Source of the DNA: DATFAS01 sp035254305
Lineage (GTDB): Bacteria; Bacillota; Bacilli; Aneurinibacillales; RAOX-1
Assembly (NCBI GenBank): GCA_035254305.1
Contig: DATFAS010000258.1
Span: 1-20,179, forward strand
Length of the DNA stretch: 20,179 nucleotides
Reading direction: 5' to 3'
Part shown: in pieces, positions 6,990-14,902 of the stretch
Layout of the letters: every line of letters starts with the position of its first letter
Numbering within the stretch: position 1 is the first letter of the stretch
Notes under the pieces: model-generated
Told to the model about the DNA's origin: nothing
Databases searched by the model: none
What the model saw: only the letters and a program-made list of their open reading frames with translations
Made by a program: the position numbers and the translations under genes

Positions 6990-7084
6990 TATCTTCATCA
7001 AATCGTTCTATAACTGGAAAAAGGGTGTTCCTCTTAAACACAGGCGATGGTTCGGTATAAGAAAGATAATAGAGAATGGATGAT

Positions 7085-7100
7085 TGGTATGTTTATTGCT
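7085..7100 (+). promoter_or_regulatory. Sigma-54 (SigL) -24/-12 promoter of lipL-lipA
   Basis: TGGTAT-GTTTA-TTGCT has the invariant GG (7086-7087) and GC (7098-7099) with exactly ten bases between them. It departs from TGGCAC-N5-TTGCW at two positions in the -24 element. Transcription would start near 7111, giving a leader of about 70 bases. Its placement downstream of the AcoR-like dyad strengthens the call. Confidence 0.65.
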
Positions 7101-7179
7101 TTATAAAACATTGATATAGAAGGAAATAGAGTTAAATGTACAATAGTGAGGTTACTAAATAGAGGAGTTGGTCTGTTTG

Positions 7180-7995
7180 ATGATGCCGATTACTAATTTT
7201 CCCCTTAAATTTAGGATTGTAGATACGTCCTCAACTTTACTTTCACATGATATCTTATTTCCTTTTGCCTTTGATGAAGTTTACGGACGGGAAGTAGGAA
7301 TGGAGAGATCTGAACCCATTATTCATATTTGGCGCCATCCCAGGGCTTTTATCATGGGACTGCGTGATCGAAAACTTCCAAATGCGCTAGAAACCATGCA
7401 ATGGCTGGAAGGGCAAGGTTATTCTGTTGCAGTCCGTAATTCAGGGGGAGCCGCAGTCCCATTAGATTCTGGAGTCGTTAACATTTCAATTATTATGCCT
7501 AATCTCAAGGGGGGAATGGAATTTCGCCAGGATTTTGAGTTAATGTACCAGCTGATATGTGAAAGTATGAAGAATGAAATGAGCTTAGTTAACAAAGGCG
7601 AGGTTGAGGGGGCATATTGCCCAGGAGATTTTGATTTGAGTATAAAAGGCAAGAAGTTTTGTGGAATTGCGCAAAGACGCCAATCGAGGGCTGTTATCGT
7701 TCAAGCTTTTGTATTGGTTGAAGGAAGAGGGAAGGAAAGAGGGACAATTGTACGTGAATTCTATGAACATGCTTCAAACAGTTCAACACTAGGCTATCCC
7801 ATTGTTCATCCGTATAGTATGTCTAGTCTTTCAGAAATGACCGATATTTCTACTTCAGAAATGTTTGTTATGTGCTTAAAGGAATATCTTAAAAGTTATG
7901 GCGAAGTAGAAGAAATAAAAGAGTATGATCCAATATATAACGATGAAATTCAAAAGACAATCTTTGATTTAAGACATAGGTATGAAAAACGCTGA
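7180..7995 (+). CDS. lipL: LipL-like octanoyl/lipoyl amidotransferase
   Basis: This roughly 271-residue cofactor transferase belongs to the biotin/lipoate protein ligase superfamily. It is closest in pattern to B. subtilis LipL, which moves an octanoyl group from GcvH to the E2 subunits of oxo-acid dehydrogenases. RNSGGAAVPLDSGVVNISII is the substrate-pocket glycine motif. EGAYCPGDFDLSIKGKKFCG holds the cysteine (Cys147) corresponding to the LipL nucleophile (Cys150 in B. subtilis, as I recall) and a conserved lysine, and QRRQSRAVIVQAFVLVEG follows. ATG 7180 is used; in-frame TTG codons at 7177 and 7168 are alternatives, and AGAGGAG ends at 7167. It forms an operon with lipA 61 bases downstream, under a sigma-54 promoter. 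LplJ or LipM activity cannot be excluded. Confidence 0.78.
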   Translation: MMPITNFPLKFRIVDTSSTLLSHDILFPFAFDEVYGREVGMERSEPIIHIWRHPRAFIMGLRDRKLPNALETMQWLEGQGYSVAVRNSGGAAVPLDSGVVNISIIMPNLKGGMEFRQDFELMYQLICESMKNEMSLVNKGEVEGAYCPGDFDLSIKGKKFCGIAQRRQSRAVIVQAFVLVEGRGKERGTIVREFYEHASNSSTLGYPIVHPYSMSSLSEMTDISTSEMFVMCLKEYLKSYGEVEEIKEYDPIYNDEIQKTIFDLRHRYEKR

Positions 7996-8056
7996 AGCAT
8001 GAATAGTTGGCATTATATTTGCATTTTTAAAACTGATATATAGGAGGTGTGCTAGG

Positions 8057-8923
8057 ATGCGAGAACGGAAACCCAGTTGGCTAAAGGTAAATATAGGTAC
8101 AACGAATGAAAATTTTAAAGAACTAAAAAGGATGATGAGAAATAAAACTCTGCATACCGTTTGTGAAGAGGCGAAATGTCCGAATATCTATGAATGTTGG
8201 TCTAATCGTACGTCTACTTTCATGATCCTAGGGGATATTTGCACTAGAGCCTGCAGATTTTGTGCTGTCAAAACAGGAAAGCCTACTGAACTTAATTGGG
8301 CTGAACCGGATCGAGTCGCTGAAGCGGCTGAGCAAATGGAACTGCAGCATGTTGTTGTCACATCCGTAGCTAGGGATGATTTGGAGGATGGAGGGGCTAG
8401 CATATTTGCTGAAACCATTCGGGCTATTCGTACGAGACTTCCCTTGTGTAGCGTAGAGGTATTAATCCCTGATTTTCTTGGTAATTGGAATGCTCTGCGT
8501 GTTGTATTAGATGCAAAGCCGGATATATTAAATCATAATATGGAAACAGTGGAACGATTATCGGATCGTGTACGTTCTAAGGCGAAATATAGGCGTTCGT
8601 TGGAACTATTAATGAAGTCGAAAGAGTTAGCTCCTTCTATTCCCACTAAATCAAGTCTGATGATTGGGATCGGAGAAAAGTTGGATGAAATCTTACTGAC
8701 TATGAATGATTTGCTTAATGTGAATTGTGATATTCTTACGATTGGGCAGTATTTGCAGCCAACCAAACAGCACCTCGAAGTCGTCAAATATTATTCTCCC
8801 GAAGAATTCCAATGGTTAAAAGTAGAGGGAGAAAAAAGAGGATTTAAGCACGTGGAGTCGGGCCCTTTAGTTCGAAGTTCATATCATGCCCATGAACAAG
8901 CTCAAGTATTAAGTATGAAATGA
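8057..8923 (+). CDS. lipA: Lipoyl synthase
   Basis: This 288-residue radical-SAM enzyme inserts two sulfurs into protein-bound octanoyl groups to make lipoyl cofactors. Seen directly are the auxiliary cluster motif C-x4-C-x5-C (Cys36, Cys41, Cys47), the radical-SAM C-x3-C-x2-C (Cys62, Cys66, Cys69), DDLEDGGASIFAETIRAIR, the HNMETVERL segment and the C-terminal RSSY (273-276) that ligates the auxiliary cluster. The length matches the family (B. subtilis LipA is about 298). AGGAGGTG precedes the ATG at good spacing. It lies directly after the LipL-like gene, so one transcript would supply octanoyl transfer and sulfur insertion for AcoC. Whether it is a second lipA in the genome cannot be seen here. 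Confidence 0.95.
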   Translation: MRERKPSWLKVNIGTTNENFKELKRMMRNKTLHTVCEEAKCPNIYECWSNRTSTFMILGDICTRACRFCAVKTGKPTELNWAEPDRVAEAAEQMELQHVVVTSVARDDLEDGGASIFAETIRAIRTRLPLCSVEVLIPDFLGNWNALRVVLDAKPDILNHNMETVERLSDRVRSKAKYRRSLELLMKSKELAPSIPTKSSLMIGIGEKLDEILLTMNDLLNVNCDILTIGQYLQPTKQHLEVVKYYSPEEFQWLKVEGEKRGFKHVESGPLVRSSYHAHEQAQVLSMK

Positions 8924-8938
8924 TATTTTCATGAACGT

Positions 8939-8964
8939 CGTGCCTATCAGGCACGTTTTTTTTT
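8939..8964 (+). terminator. Intrinsic terminator of lipL-lipA
   Basis: CGTGCCT (8939-8945) and AGGCACG (8949-8955) form a tight stem with a three-base loop, followed by nine T. It separates the lipL-lipA unit from the acoABCL promoter, so the two share control through regulatory sites and not by read-through. Confidence 0.92.
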
Positions 8965-8984
8965 GTACATAGTAAACAGGATTG

Positions 8985-9013
8985 GACAAAACGAGACAAT
9001 ATCTCATTTTGTC
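8985..9013. promoter_or_regulatory. Putative AcoR upstream activating site, acoA copy
   Basis: This dyad has left arm GACAAAACGAGA (8985-8996) and right arm TCTCATTTTGTC (9002-9013), matching in 11 of 12 pairs around a five-base centre. The centre lies 61 bases before the -24 GG of the acoA promoter. It is the better-conserved copy of the dyad at 6961-6989. The position agrees with enhancer sites of sigma-54 activators, and AcoR is known to activate acoABCL in B. subtilis. Confidence 0.68.
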
Positions 9014-9058
9014 TAATCGAACAGGAGATAGATTTGTATTTTAACGCGGTATATCACT

Positions 9059-9074
9059 TGGCACGTTAATTGCG
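9059..9074 (+). promoter_or_regulatory. Sigma-54 (SigL) -24/-12 promoter of acoABCL
   Basis: TGGCAC-GTTAA-TTGCG matches the TGGCAC-N5-TTGCW consensus except the last base. GG (9060-9061) and GC (9072-9073) are separated by ten bases. Transcription should start near 9085, about 85 bases before acoA. In B. subtilis the aco operon is SigL- and AcoR-dependent, which agrees with this. Confidence 0.85.
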
Positions 9075-9169
9075 TATTAAAAAGGGTGTAGAGGTCAAGC
9101 AAATGGTTCCTATTCGTGCTTCATGAATGAAGACCTTTTCATCCAAAAAATGTAGACAGGAGGCTGAAC

Positions 9170-10165
9170 ATGTTGAAGACTACAAAAGAAAAGGGTGTCC
9201 TATTGACACGAGAAAAAGCTAGTTGGATGTTTCAGAAGATGTTGGAAATTCGTAAGTTTGAAGATAAGGTGCATGATATCTTTGCACAGGGTGTATTGCC
9301 TGGCTTTGTTCACTTATATGCGGGAGAAGAAGCGATTGCTGTCGGTTTGTGTGCACATCTAGATGATAAGGACAGCATTACCAGTACTCATCGTGGGCAT
9401 GGTCATTGTATTGCCAAAGGGTGCGATTTGGATGGGATGATGGCAGAGCTTTACGGAAAGGCTACAGGGTTGTGCAAAGGGAAGGGCGGTTCTATGCACA
9501 TTGCTGATTTAGATAAAGGAATGCTTGGAGCGAATGGAATCGTAGGCGGTGGATTTCCACTAGCATGCGGTTCGGCTTTGACGGCTAAGTATAAGAAAAC
9601 CGAAGCTGTAAGCGTTTGCTTCTTTGGGGATGGGGCGAATAATGAAGGTACTTTTCACGAAGGCCTCAATTTAGCTTCAATTTGGAAGCTTCCGGTCATT
9701 TTTATTGCCGAAAATAACGGATATGGAGAATCGACGCCATTTGAGTATGCATCGAGCTGCAATCAGATTGTAGATCGTGCAATGGCTTACAATATGCCTA
9801 GTGCTCGCGTAGACGGAAAGGACGTACTCGCTGTTTATCAAGCGGCAGAAGAAGCCATTCAAAGAGCTCGCAGAGGAGAGGGCCCGACATTAATTGAGTG
9901 TATCACGTATCGAAATTACGGCCATTTTGAGGGTGACGCTCAAAAGTATAAGAAAGCGGATGAAAAAAGTATACATCTAAAGGAACTAGATGCCATCGCA
10001 AATTTTAGAACATATTTGCTTAACCAACAATTAATAAAGGAACAAGAATTAGATGAAATAGAGAATTCTGTAGAAGAAGCCATCCAAAAAGCTATCGAAT
10101 ATGCTCAAAATAGTCCGTATCCGGATGCATCAGAACTGTTAAAGGATGTTTATGTATCTTATTAA
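9170..10165 (+). CDS. acoA: Acetoin dehydrogenase E1 alpha (TPP-dependent)
   Basis: This 331-residue alpha subunit of the thiamine-diphosphate acetoin:2,6-dichlorophenolindophenol oxidoreductase works with AcoB to cleave acetoin into acetaldehyde and a hydroxyethyl group passed to the AcoC lipoyl arm. The TPP/Mg motif runs from GDGANNEG (153-160) to ENNGYG (181-186). Other E1 alpha hallmarks are HLYAGEEAIAVG (48-59), STHRGHGH (72-79) and GKGGSMH (104-110). The family's usual length is about 330. It is the first gene of acoABCL, with ACAGGAGG six bases before the ATG. The tightly packed E2 and E3 genes, the acetoin regulator acoR and butanediol dehydrogenase genes nearby distinguish it from pyruvate dehydrogenase. 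Confidence 0.95.
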   Translation: MLKTTKEKGVLLTREKASWMFQKMLEIRKFEDKVHDIFAQGVLPGFVHLYAGEEAIAVGLCAHLDDKDSITSTHRGHGHCIAKGCDLDGMMAELYGKATGLCKGKGGSMHIADLDKGMLGANGIVGGGFPLACGSALTAKYKKTEAVSVCFFGDGANNEGTFHEGLNLASIWKLPVIFIAENNGYGESTPFEYASSCNQIVDRAMAYNMPSARVDGKDVLAVYQAAEEAIQRARRGEGPTLIECITYRNYGHFEGDAQKYKKADEKSIHLKELDAIANFRTYLLNQQLIKEQELDEIENSVEEAIQKAIEYAQNSPYPDASELLKDVYVSY

Positions 10166-10188
10166 TCAAATTTGAGGAGGGAAATAAC

Positions 10189-11223
10189 ATGGCAAGAAAC
10201 TTAAGCATGTCTTTAGCAATCAATGAAGCTATTAAACTCGCAATGAAAAAAGATGAAGATGTCATTCTATTGGGGGAAGATGTGGCTGGAGGAGCCACAG
10301 TGGACCATTTGCAAGACGATGAAGCTTGGGGAGGAGTTTTAGGGGTAACCAAAGGATTGGTTCAAGAATTCGGTCGTGATAGGATATTGGACACCCCGAT
10401 ATCAGAAGCGGGTTATGTTGGAGCAGCCATGGCGGCAGCGGCTACTGGGCTGAGACCTATTGCAGAACTCATGTTTAATGATTTCATTGGATGTTGTTTG
10501 GATCAAGTGCTGAATCAAGGGGCTAAGTTCCGTTACATGTTTGGAGGGAAAGCAAAGGTACCTGTCACCATCCGAACCATGTATGGGGCAGGCTTTCGCG
10601 CAGCGGCTCAACATTCCCAAAGCCTATATGCCCTATTCACGAGTATTCCCGGTATAAAAGTGGTGGTTCCTTCAACACCATATGATGCCAAAGGATTATT
10701 GCTTGCTTCTATTGAAGACAATGACCCTGTGATTTTCTTTGAGGACAAGACTCTGTATAACATGACTGGTGAGGTTCCTGAGGGGTATTATACCATTCCC
10801 TTAGGGAAAGCGGACATTAAACGAGTGGGATCAGATCTCACTATTGTTGCGATTGGTAAACAAGTTCATACGGCTATAACTGCAGCAGAACAACTAGCTA
10901 GAAAAGGAATAGAAGTGGAGGTAGTGGATCCGCGAAGCCTCTCCCCACTTGATGAGGACACTATTCTTTCCTCTGTAGAGAAAACCAATCGCCTGATTGT
11001 CATTGATGAAGCGAATCCAAGATGCAGTATGGCAACGGATATCGCGGCTTTGGTGGCGGATAAAGCATTCGATATGCTGGATGCACCGATTAAGCGAATT
11101 ACTGCACCACATACGCCTGTGCCATTCTCTCCTCCGCTTGAAGATCTCTATTTGCCAACACCGCAAAAGGTGATTGAAGTGGTAGCGGAGCTCATCGGAG
11201 ACAAATCGCTACTCAACGTATAA
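10189..11223 (+). CDS. acoB: Acetoin dehydrogenase E1 beta
   Basis: This 344-residue beta subunit pairs with AcoA and completes the TPP site, contributing the glutamate that activates TPP (within TPISEAGYVGAA, Glu73). It has the transketolase pyrimidine-binding layout: LLGEDVAGG near residue 28, GVTKGLVQEFG, then ELMFNDFIGCCLDQ and a C-terminal transketolase domain (VEVVDPRSLSPLD, RLIVIDEA). B. subtilis AcoB is about 342 residues. It starts 23 bases after acoA with GAGGAGGG eight bases upstream, so translation is tightly coupled within the operon. Apart from that it is typical of the acetoin E1 beta clade. Confidence 0.95.
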   Translation: MARNLSMSLAINEAIKLAMKKDEDVILLGEDVAGGATVDHLQDDEAWGGVLGVTKGLVQEFGRDRILDTPISEAGYVGAAMAAAATGLRPIAELMFNDFIGCCLDQVLNQGAKFRYMFGGKAKVPVTIRTMYGAGFRAAAQHSQSLYALFTSIPGIKVVVPSTPYDAKGLLLASIEDNDPVIFFEDKTLYNMTGEVPEGYYTIPLGKADIKRVGSDLTIVAIGKQVHTAITAAEQLARKGIEVEVVDPRSLSPLDEDTILSSVEKTNRLIVIDEANPRCSMATDIAALVADKAFDMLDAPIKRITAPHTPVPFSPPLEDLYLPTPQKVIEVVAELIGDKSLLNV

Positions 11224-11250
11224 TTCAACCAGATAGGAGGGATAAGTTAA

Positions 11251-12498
11251 ATGGCTACAGAAGTTGTTATGCCGAAATTAGGTTTATCCATGAAGGAAGG
11301 AACGGTTTCCGTTTGGAATAAAAGGGTGGGGGATTTTGTATCTAAAGGGGAAATCATTGCGAATATCAACTCAGAGAAAATTGAAATGGAATACGAATCT
11401 CCTATAGAGGGAACTCTGTTGGAAATTATTGTACCAGAAGGGCAAGGGGTATCTCCTGGAACGGTTATCTGCTATCTAGGAAATCCCGATGAAAAGGTGG
11501 GTGGAAATGCGAAGACTTCACCAAATCTTCTAGCACAGAAGGAAGAGGCTGCAGCTGTATCTGTGGTGGAAGTAGAGCCTGTCATCCCTTCTAATATTCA
11601 ATCGAATAAAAGAGAGATTAAAATTTCCCCAATAGCACGGAAAATGGCGGAAGCTGCTGGATTAGATACAGAGATGATACAAGGAACAGGACCACAAGGC
11701 AGGATCACCAAGGAAGATGTGGAACAGGCCATTGCGGGTCAATCTTCATCTGAATCTTCATCTAAACTAGAAGAAGAAATGAAGCAGCGTGTTAATCAAG
11801 ATGTGGAACAAGTCGATCGAATTCCGGTCAGTGGCATACGGAAAGTGATTGCTAGCCGTATGCAGGACAGCCTACGTCACAGTGCCCAATTAACGTTAAC
11901 CATGAAAGCCGATGTGACTGATCTGGTCGTCCTTCAAAAACAAATGAGTGAAGTGGCACAGAAGCAATATGAAGTCAAGTTGACGCTTACGGATTTTGTT
12001 GCTCGGGCTGTTGTTCTTTCCCTTCAAAAACATAAGTCCATGAACAGTGCTTATGTGGAAGATCAAATTCATGTGTTTGGCCATGTGCATCTGGGAATGG
12101 CCGTTGCGTTAGATAAAGGATTAGTTGTTCCAGTCATTCGCCATGCGCAGAATTGCTCATTGATGGACTTGTCCAATAAAATTAAATTGTTGGCTGGTCG
12201 AGCTAGACAAGGTCAGTTAGGCAGTGAAGAAATGCAGGGTTCAACTTTTACGATTACCAATCTTGGTGCTTATGGGATTGAACATTTCACACCGGTGTTG
12301 AATCTGCCCGAAACGGGGATTCTTGGGGTTGGAACGGTCCAAGATACACCTGTATATAAAGGCGAAGAATTGCAAAAGCGAAGCATCTTGCCACTAAGTC
12401 TTACCTTCGATCACCGGGTATTGGACGGAGCTCCTGCCGCGGAGTTTCTTCGTACCATCAAACAACATTTAGAAGAGCCATTTAGCATGTTCTTATAG
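11251..12498 (+). CDS. acoC: Acetoin dehydrogenase E2 (dihydrolipoamide acetyltransferase)
   Basis: This 415-residue core subunit transfers the acetyl group from the lipoyl arm to CoA. Its domains are one lipoyl domain (1-78) with the modified lysine in INSEKIEME (Lys43), a linker rich in Glu/Pro/Ser, a peripheral-subunit-binding domain (about 124-162, ISPIARKMA to GRITKEDV), a second flexible linker, and the catalytic domain (about 190-415) ending in FDHRVLDG (His388, Asp392). The catalytic domain is the standard chloramphenicol-acetyltransferase-like fold. It starts 27 bases after acoB with TAGGAGGG. It is the probable target of the LipL/LipA pair encoded just upstream of the operon. Confidence 0.95.
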   Translation: MATEVVMPKLGLSMKEGTVSVWNKRVGDFVSKGEIIANINSEKIEMEYESPIEGTLLEIIVPEGQGVSPGTVICYLGNPDEKVGGNAKTSPNLLAQKEEAAAVSVVEVEPVIPSNIQSNKREIKISPIARKMAEAAGLDTEMIQGTGPQGRITKEDVEQAIAGQSSSESSSKLEEEMKQRVNQDVEQVDRIPVSGIRKVIASRMQDSLRHSAQLTLTMKADVTDLVVLQKQMSEVAQKQYEVKLTLTDFVARAVVLSLQKHKSMNSAYVEDQIHVFGHVHLGMAVALDKGLVVPVIRHAQNCSLMDLSNKIKLLAGRARQGQLGSEEMQGSTFTITNLGAYGIEHFTPVLNLPETGILGVGTVQDTPVYKGEELQKRSILPLSLTFDHRVLDGAPAAEFLRTIKQHLEEPFSMFL

Positions 12499-12514
12499 AA
12501 AGAAGGTGGATTTC

Positions 12515-13894
12515 ATGACGGCATTAACGGTTATTGGAGGAGGACCTGCAGGATATGTGGCGGCGATTATCGCCGCCCAGCGGGGAAAACAAGTGACTCT
12601 AATCGAACAAAAAGATTTAGGGGGGATTTGTTTAAATGAAGGGTGTATGCCGACAAAATCGCTGCTTGAAAGTGCCGAAATGTTTGAAAAGGTTAAGCAC
12701 GTCGAGCAGTTTGGCATACAAATTCCAGTAAACGAAATAGGGATCAGTTGGAGTGGGGTTCAAGGGTATAAAAACGGAATTGTAAAAAAGCTGGTTCAAG
12801 GTATCGGATATTTAATGAAGAAAAATAAAATTAAAGTCATCAAGGGGAAAGCCTCCTTCCTGGACGCGCATCGAATCCAGGTAGACGGTGCAGGCAAACA
12901 AGAAATGGTTGAGGCAGATCAAGTCATTATTGCCTCCGGCTCGGGACCCGTTTCCTTGCCCTTTGCCCCTTTTGATGGGGAATGGGTTATTCATAGCGGA
13001 CAAGTAATGTCCCTACCTTCTATCCCTTCTTCCCTGCTGATTGTCGGTGGAGGCGTGATTGGCTGTGAGTTCGCCAGTATTTATAGTCGAATGGGAACCA
13101 AAGTCACGATGGTAGAAATGGCTGACCAACTCCTGCCGGGAGAAGATGCTGATATGGCTGCTGTGCTTCATAAAGAACTAGAGAAAGCCAACGTTCAGAT
13201 TTATACTTCAACTTCTTTAAAAAATCTGAATGCAAAGGAGAAGAAGGCTGTATTTGAAAATAAGGACGGACTTCATGAACAGAGAGCGGATTATGTGCTG
13301 GTTTCCATTGGAAGAAAACCTAGAATAACTGAAATAGGTTTAGAAAAGATAGGGGTTCTCTTTTCTAAGCAAGGGATCCAAGTCAATGAACATATGCAAA
13401 CCAATATCCCTCATATTTATGCTTGCGGTGACATCGTTGGAGGAATCCAGCTGGCCCATGTTGCCTTTCATGAAGGAACGATTGCCGCTTCCCATGCTTG
13501 TGGACAAGATGTGAAAGTAAACTACCGTGCTGTTCCTCGCTGTATATATACATCACCTGAAATTGCTGGTGTTGGAATGACGGAAAAACAAGCAAGGGAG
13601 CATTATGGAGATATTCGGGTTGGAGAATTCCCATTCGCTGCCAATGGCAAAGCATTGATACTGAATGAACAGATAGGAAAAGTAAAAGTTATCGTGGAGC
13701 CGCAATTTAATGAGATCATTGGCATCTCTATCGTGGGCCCCCGAGCCACCGAATTGATCGGGCAGGGCACGGTCATGTTGCATGCGGAAATGACGGTGGA
13801 TGTGATGGAAAACTTTATAGCAGCACACCCTACGTTGTCTGAAGCGATACATGAAGCACTGTTAAGCACAGTCGGTCACGCTGTGCATAGTTAG
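12515..13894 (+). CDS. acoL: Acetoin dehydrogenase E3 (dihydrolipoamide dehydrogenase)
   Basis: This 459-residue FAD flavoprotein reoxidises dihydrolipoamide on AcoC and passes electrons to NAD+. It has an N-terminal FAD site GGGPAG (8-13), a redox disulfide in GGICLNEGCMPTKS (Cys39, Cys44), an NAD-binding GGGVIGCEFA, the second FAD contact IYACGDI, and a C-terminal dimerisation domain with the catalytic His438-Glu443 pair in AAHPTLSEAIHE. The ATG at 12515 is chosen because AGAAGGTGG ends five bases before it, and the GTG at 12506 lies inside that site. It begins 16 bases after acoC and is the last gene before the hairpin at 13963. It could also serve other lipoyl complexes. Confidence 0.95.
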   Translation: MTALTVIGGGPAGYVAAIIAAQRGKQVTLIEQKDLGGICLNEGCMPTKSLLESAEMFEKVKHVEQFGIQIPVNEIGISWSGVQGYKNGIVKKLVQGIGYLMKKNKIKVIKGKASFLDAHRIQVDGAGKQEMVEADQVIIASGSGPVSLPFAPFDGEWVIHSGQVMSLPSIPSSLLIVGGGVIGCEFASIYSRMGTKVTMVEMADQLLPGEDADMAAVLHKELEKANVQIYTSTSLKNLNAKEKKAVFENKDGLHEQRADYVLVSIGRKPRITEIGLEKIGVLFSKQGIQVNEHMQTNIPHIYACGDIVGGIQLAHVAFHEGTIAASHACGQDVKVNYRAVPRCIYTSPEIAGVGMTEKQAREHYGDIRVGEFPFAANGKALILNEQIGKVKVIVEPQFNEIIGISIVGPRATELIGQGTVMLHAEMTVDVMENFIAAHPTLSEAIHEALLSTVGHAVHS

Positions 13895-13923
13895 GTAAAA
13901 CGATTTAAATAGGAAAGATAGAA

Positions 13924-13939
13924 TTGTAAGCCCTTTCAA
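13924..13939. promoter_or_regulatory. cre-like site between acoL and the butanediol operon
   Basis: TTGTAAGCCCTTTCAA matches the CcpA consensus WTGNNARCGNWWWCAW at every position except the central G. The central CG is usually important, so this is a candidate only. It lies about 130 bases before the SDR start and would put the 2,3-butanediol genes under catabolite control. Confidence 0.35.
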
Positions 13940-13962
13940 AAGTTTATAAAACGTTATCTATG

Positions 13963-13978
13963 CCCCACTTCGGTGGGG
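13963..13978 (+). terminator. Hairpin after acoL
   Basis: CCCCAC-TTCG-GTGGGG is a stable stem with a UUCG tetraloop 69 bases after acoL, but the following TTCATATT is only weakly T-rich. It could be a leaky terminator or an mRNA-stabilising 3' end between acoABCL and the butanediol genes. Confidence 0.6.
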
Positions 13979-14069
13979 TTCATATTAAACGAAAAACGGA
14001 TAGTAGTTCAAAATGAACTAATGGAAAATGCAGGTCGACAAGAACCTGTAAACTTAGGAGGAAATAAAA

Positions 14070-14845
14070 TTGAGACTAATGAGAAAAGTGGCTATTGTTA
14101 CTGGGGCGGGAGGGGAATCGGCAGAGGAATTGCATTAAGATTAGCAGAAGACGGAGCAGATATTGTCGTCAATGATATTAATGAAGAATTGGTAAATCAG
14201 GTTGTTAAAGAGATCAAAGATTTAGGATGCAGGGCGATGGGCATAGTTGCAGATGTAAGCGATAGCAAGGAAGTTTATGGAATGGTTGATCGGGTTGTTA
14301 GTGAGTTTGGAAAGCTGGATATTATGGTGTCCAACGCTGGAATAGCGCAGGTTAAGCCAGCCATTGAATTAACAGAAGAAGATTGGGATCGAGTTTTCTC
14401 AGTGAATGCAAAAGGGGTATTTTTATGTGCTCAGGCAGCTGCCAAACAAATGATAATCCAAAAAGGCGGAAAAATCATTAACTGTGCAAGTATAGCAGGC
14501 CACTCAGGATTTAGCTTATTGTCGCATTATAGTGCAACCAAATTTGCTGTTGTTTGGTTTACACAGGCTTTAGCCAAGGAACTAGGACCATACGGTATTA
14601 CCGTAAATGCCTATTGTCCAGGAATTGTAGGTACGGATATGTGGGATCTTATTGACGAGAAAATGGGGGAATATCTAGGTCTACCAAAAGGGGAAACTTT
14701 AAAAAAATACTCTGAGCTTATTACGCTAGGTAGGGTTGAGACGCCAGAAGATGTGGCATGTCTAGTTTCCTACCTTGCATCAAGTGATGCAGACTATATG
14801 ACAGGTCAATCTATTAATATCTGTGGAGGGATCATAATGAGCTAG
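14070..14845 (+). pseudogene. Acetoin reductase/2,3-butanediol dehydrogenase (SDR), frameshifted
   Basis: This short-chain dehydrogenase of the BudC/diacetyl reductase type interconverts acetoin and 2,3-butanediol with NAD(H). The reading frame from TTG 14070 (AGGAGG eight bases upstream; ATG 14079 is an alternative) gives RKVAIVTGAG. At 14111 the frame then shifts, and the rest (RGIGRGIALRLAEDGA to the stop) continues one base off. Restoring one A gives TGAGRGIG as the NAD-binding loop and 258 residues in total, with NNAG-like SNAGIA, Ser141, Tyr154 and Lys158 catalytic residues. YCPGIVGTDMW and ITLGRVETPEDVA are typical acetoin reductase segments. A longer frame starting upstream inside the hairpin is not the true N-terminus. 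The shift may be a real lesion or a sequencing error. Confidence 0.8.
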
Positions 14846-14902
14846 TAAGCAGTCCAAGATAGCTAGTATTTAATAGAATTTGTTTGTAGGAGGGTAAATA
14901 TT

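Larger units (their letters stand above)
6451..7179. other. 729-base spacer holding a csp fossil, a terminator and AcoR/sigma-54 signals
   Basis: No intact gene is present. From left to right it holds an AT-rich start with a T11 run near 6585, the last 26 codons of a cold-shock protein gene (6700-6780), a perfect terminator hairpin (6801-6828), an isolated AAGGAGG near 6900 with no usable start codon after it, a 29-base dyad (6961-6989), a -24/-12 promoter (7085-7100), and the leader of the lipL-like gene. Confidence 0.7.

Noticed and set aside
6898..7015. AAGGAGG near 6900 as the start of a small gene
   Set aside because: The nearest codon at proper spacing is ATC, not a usual start, and the following 36-codon frame resembles no family and runs through the AcoR-like dyad.
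13973..14110. An apparent N-terminal extension of the SDR starting at a GTG at 13973
   Set aside because: The start lies inside a stable hairpin, has no ribosome binding site, and the first 45 codons do not resemble an SDR. The true N-terminus is in another frame from 14070, broken at 14111.
14103..14116. Programmed -1 frameshift in the SDR gene
   Set aside because: The site lacks an X-XXY-YYZ slippery heptamer and no downstream stimulatory hairpin is evident; a simple deletion or base-call error fits better.
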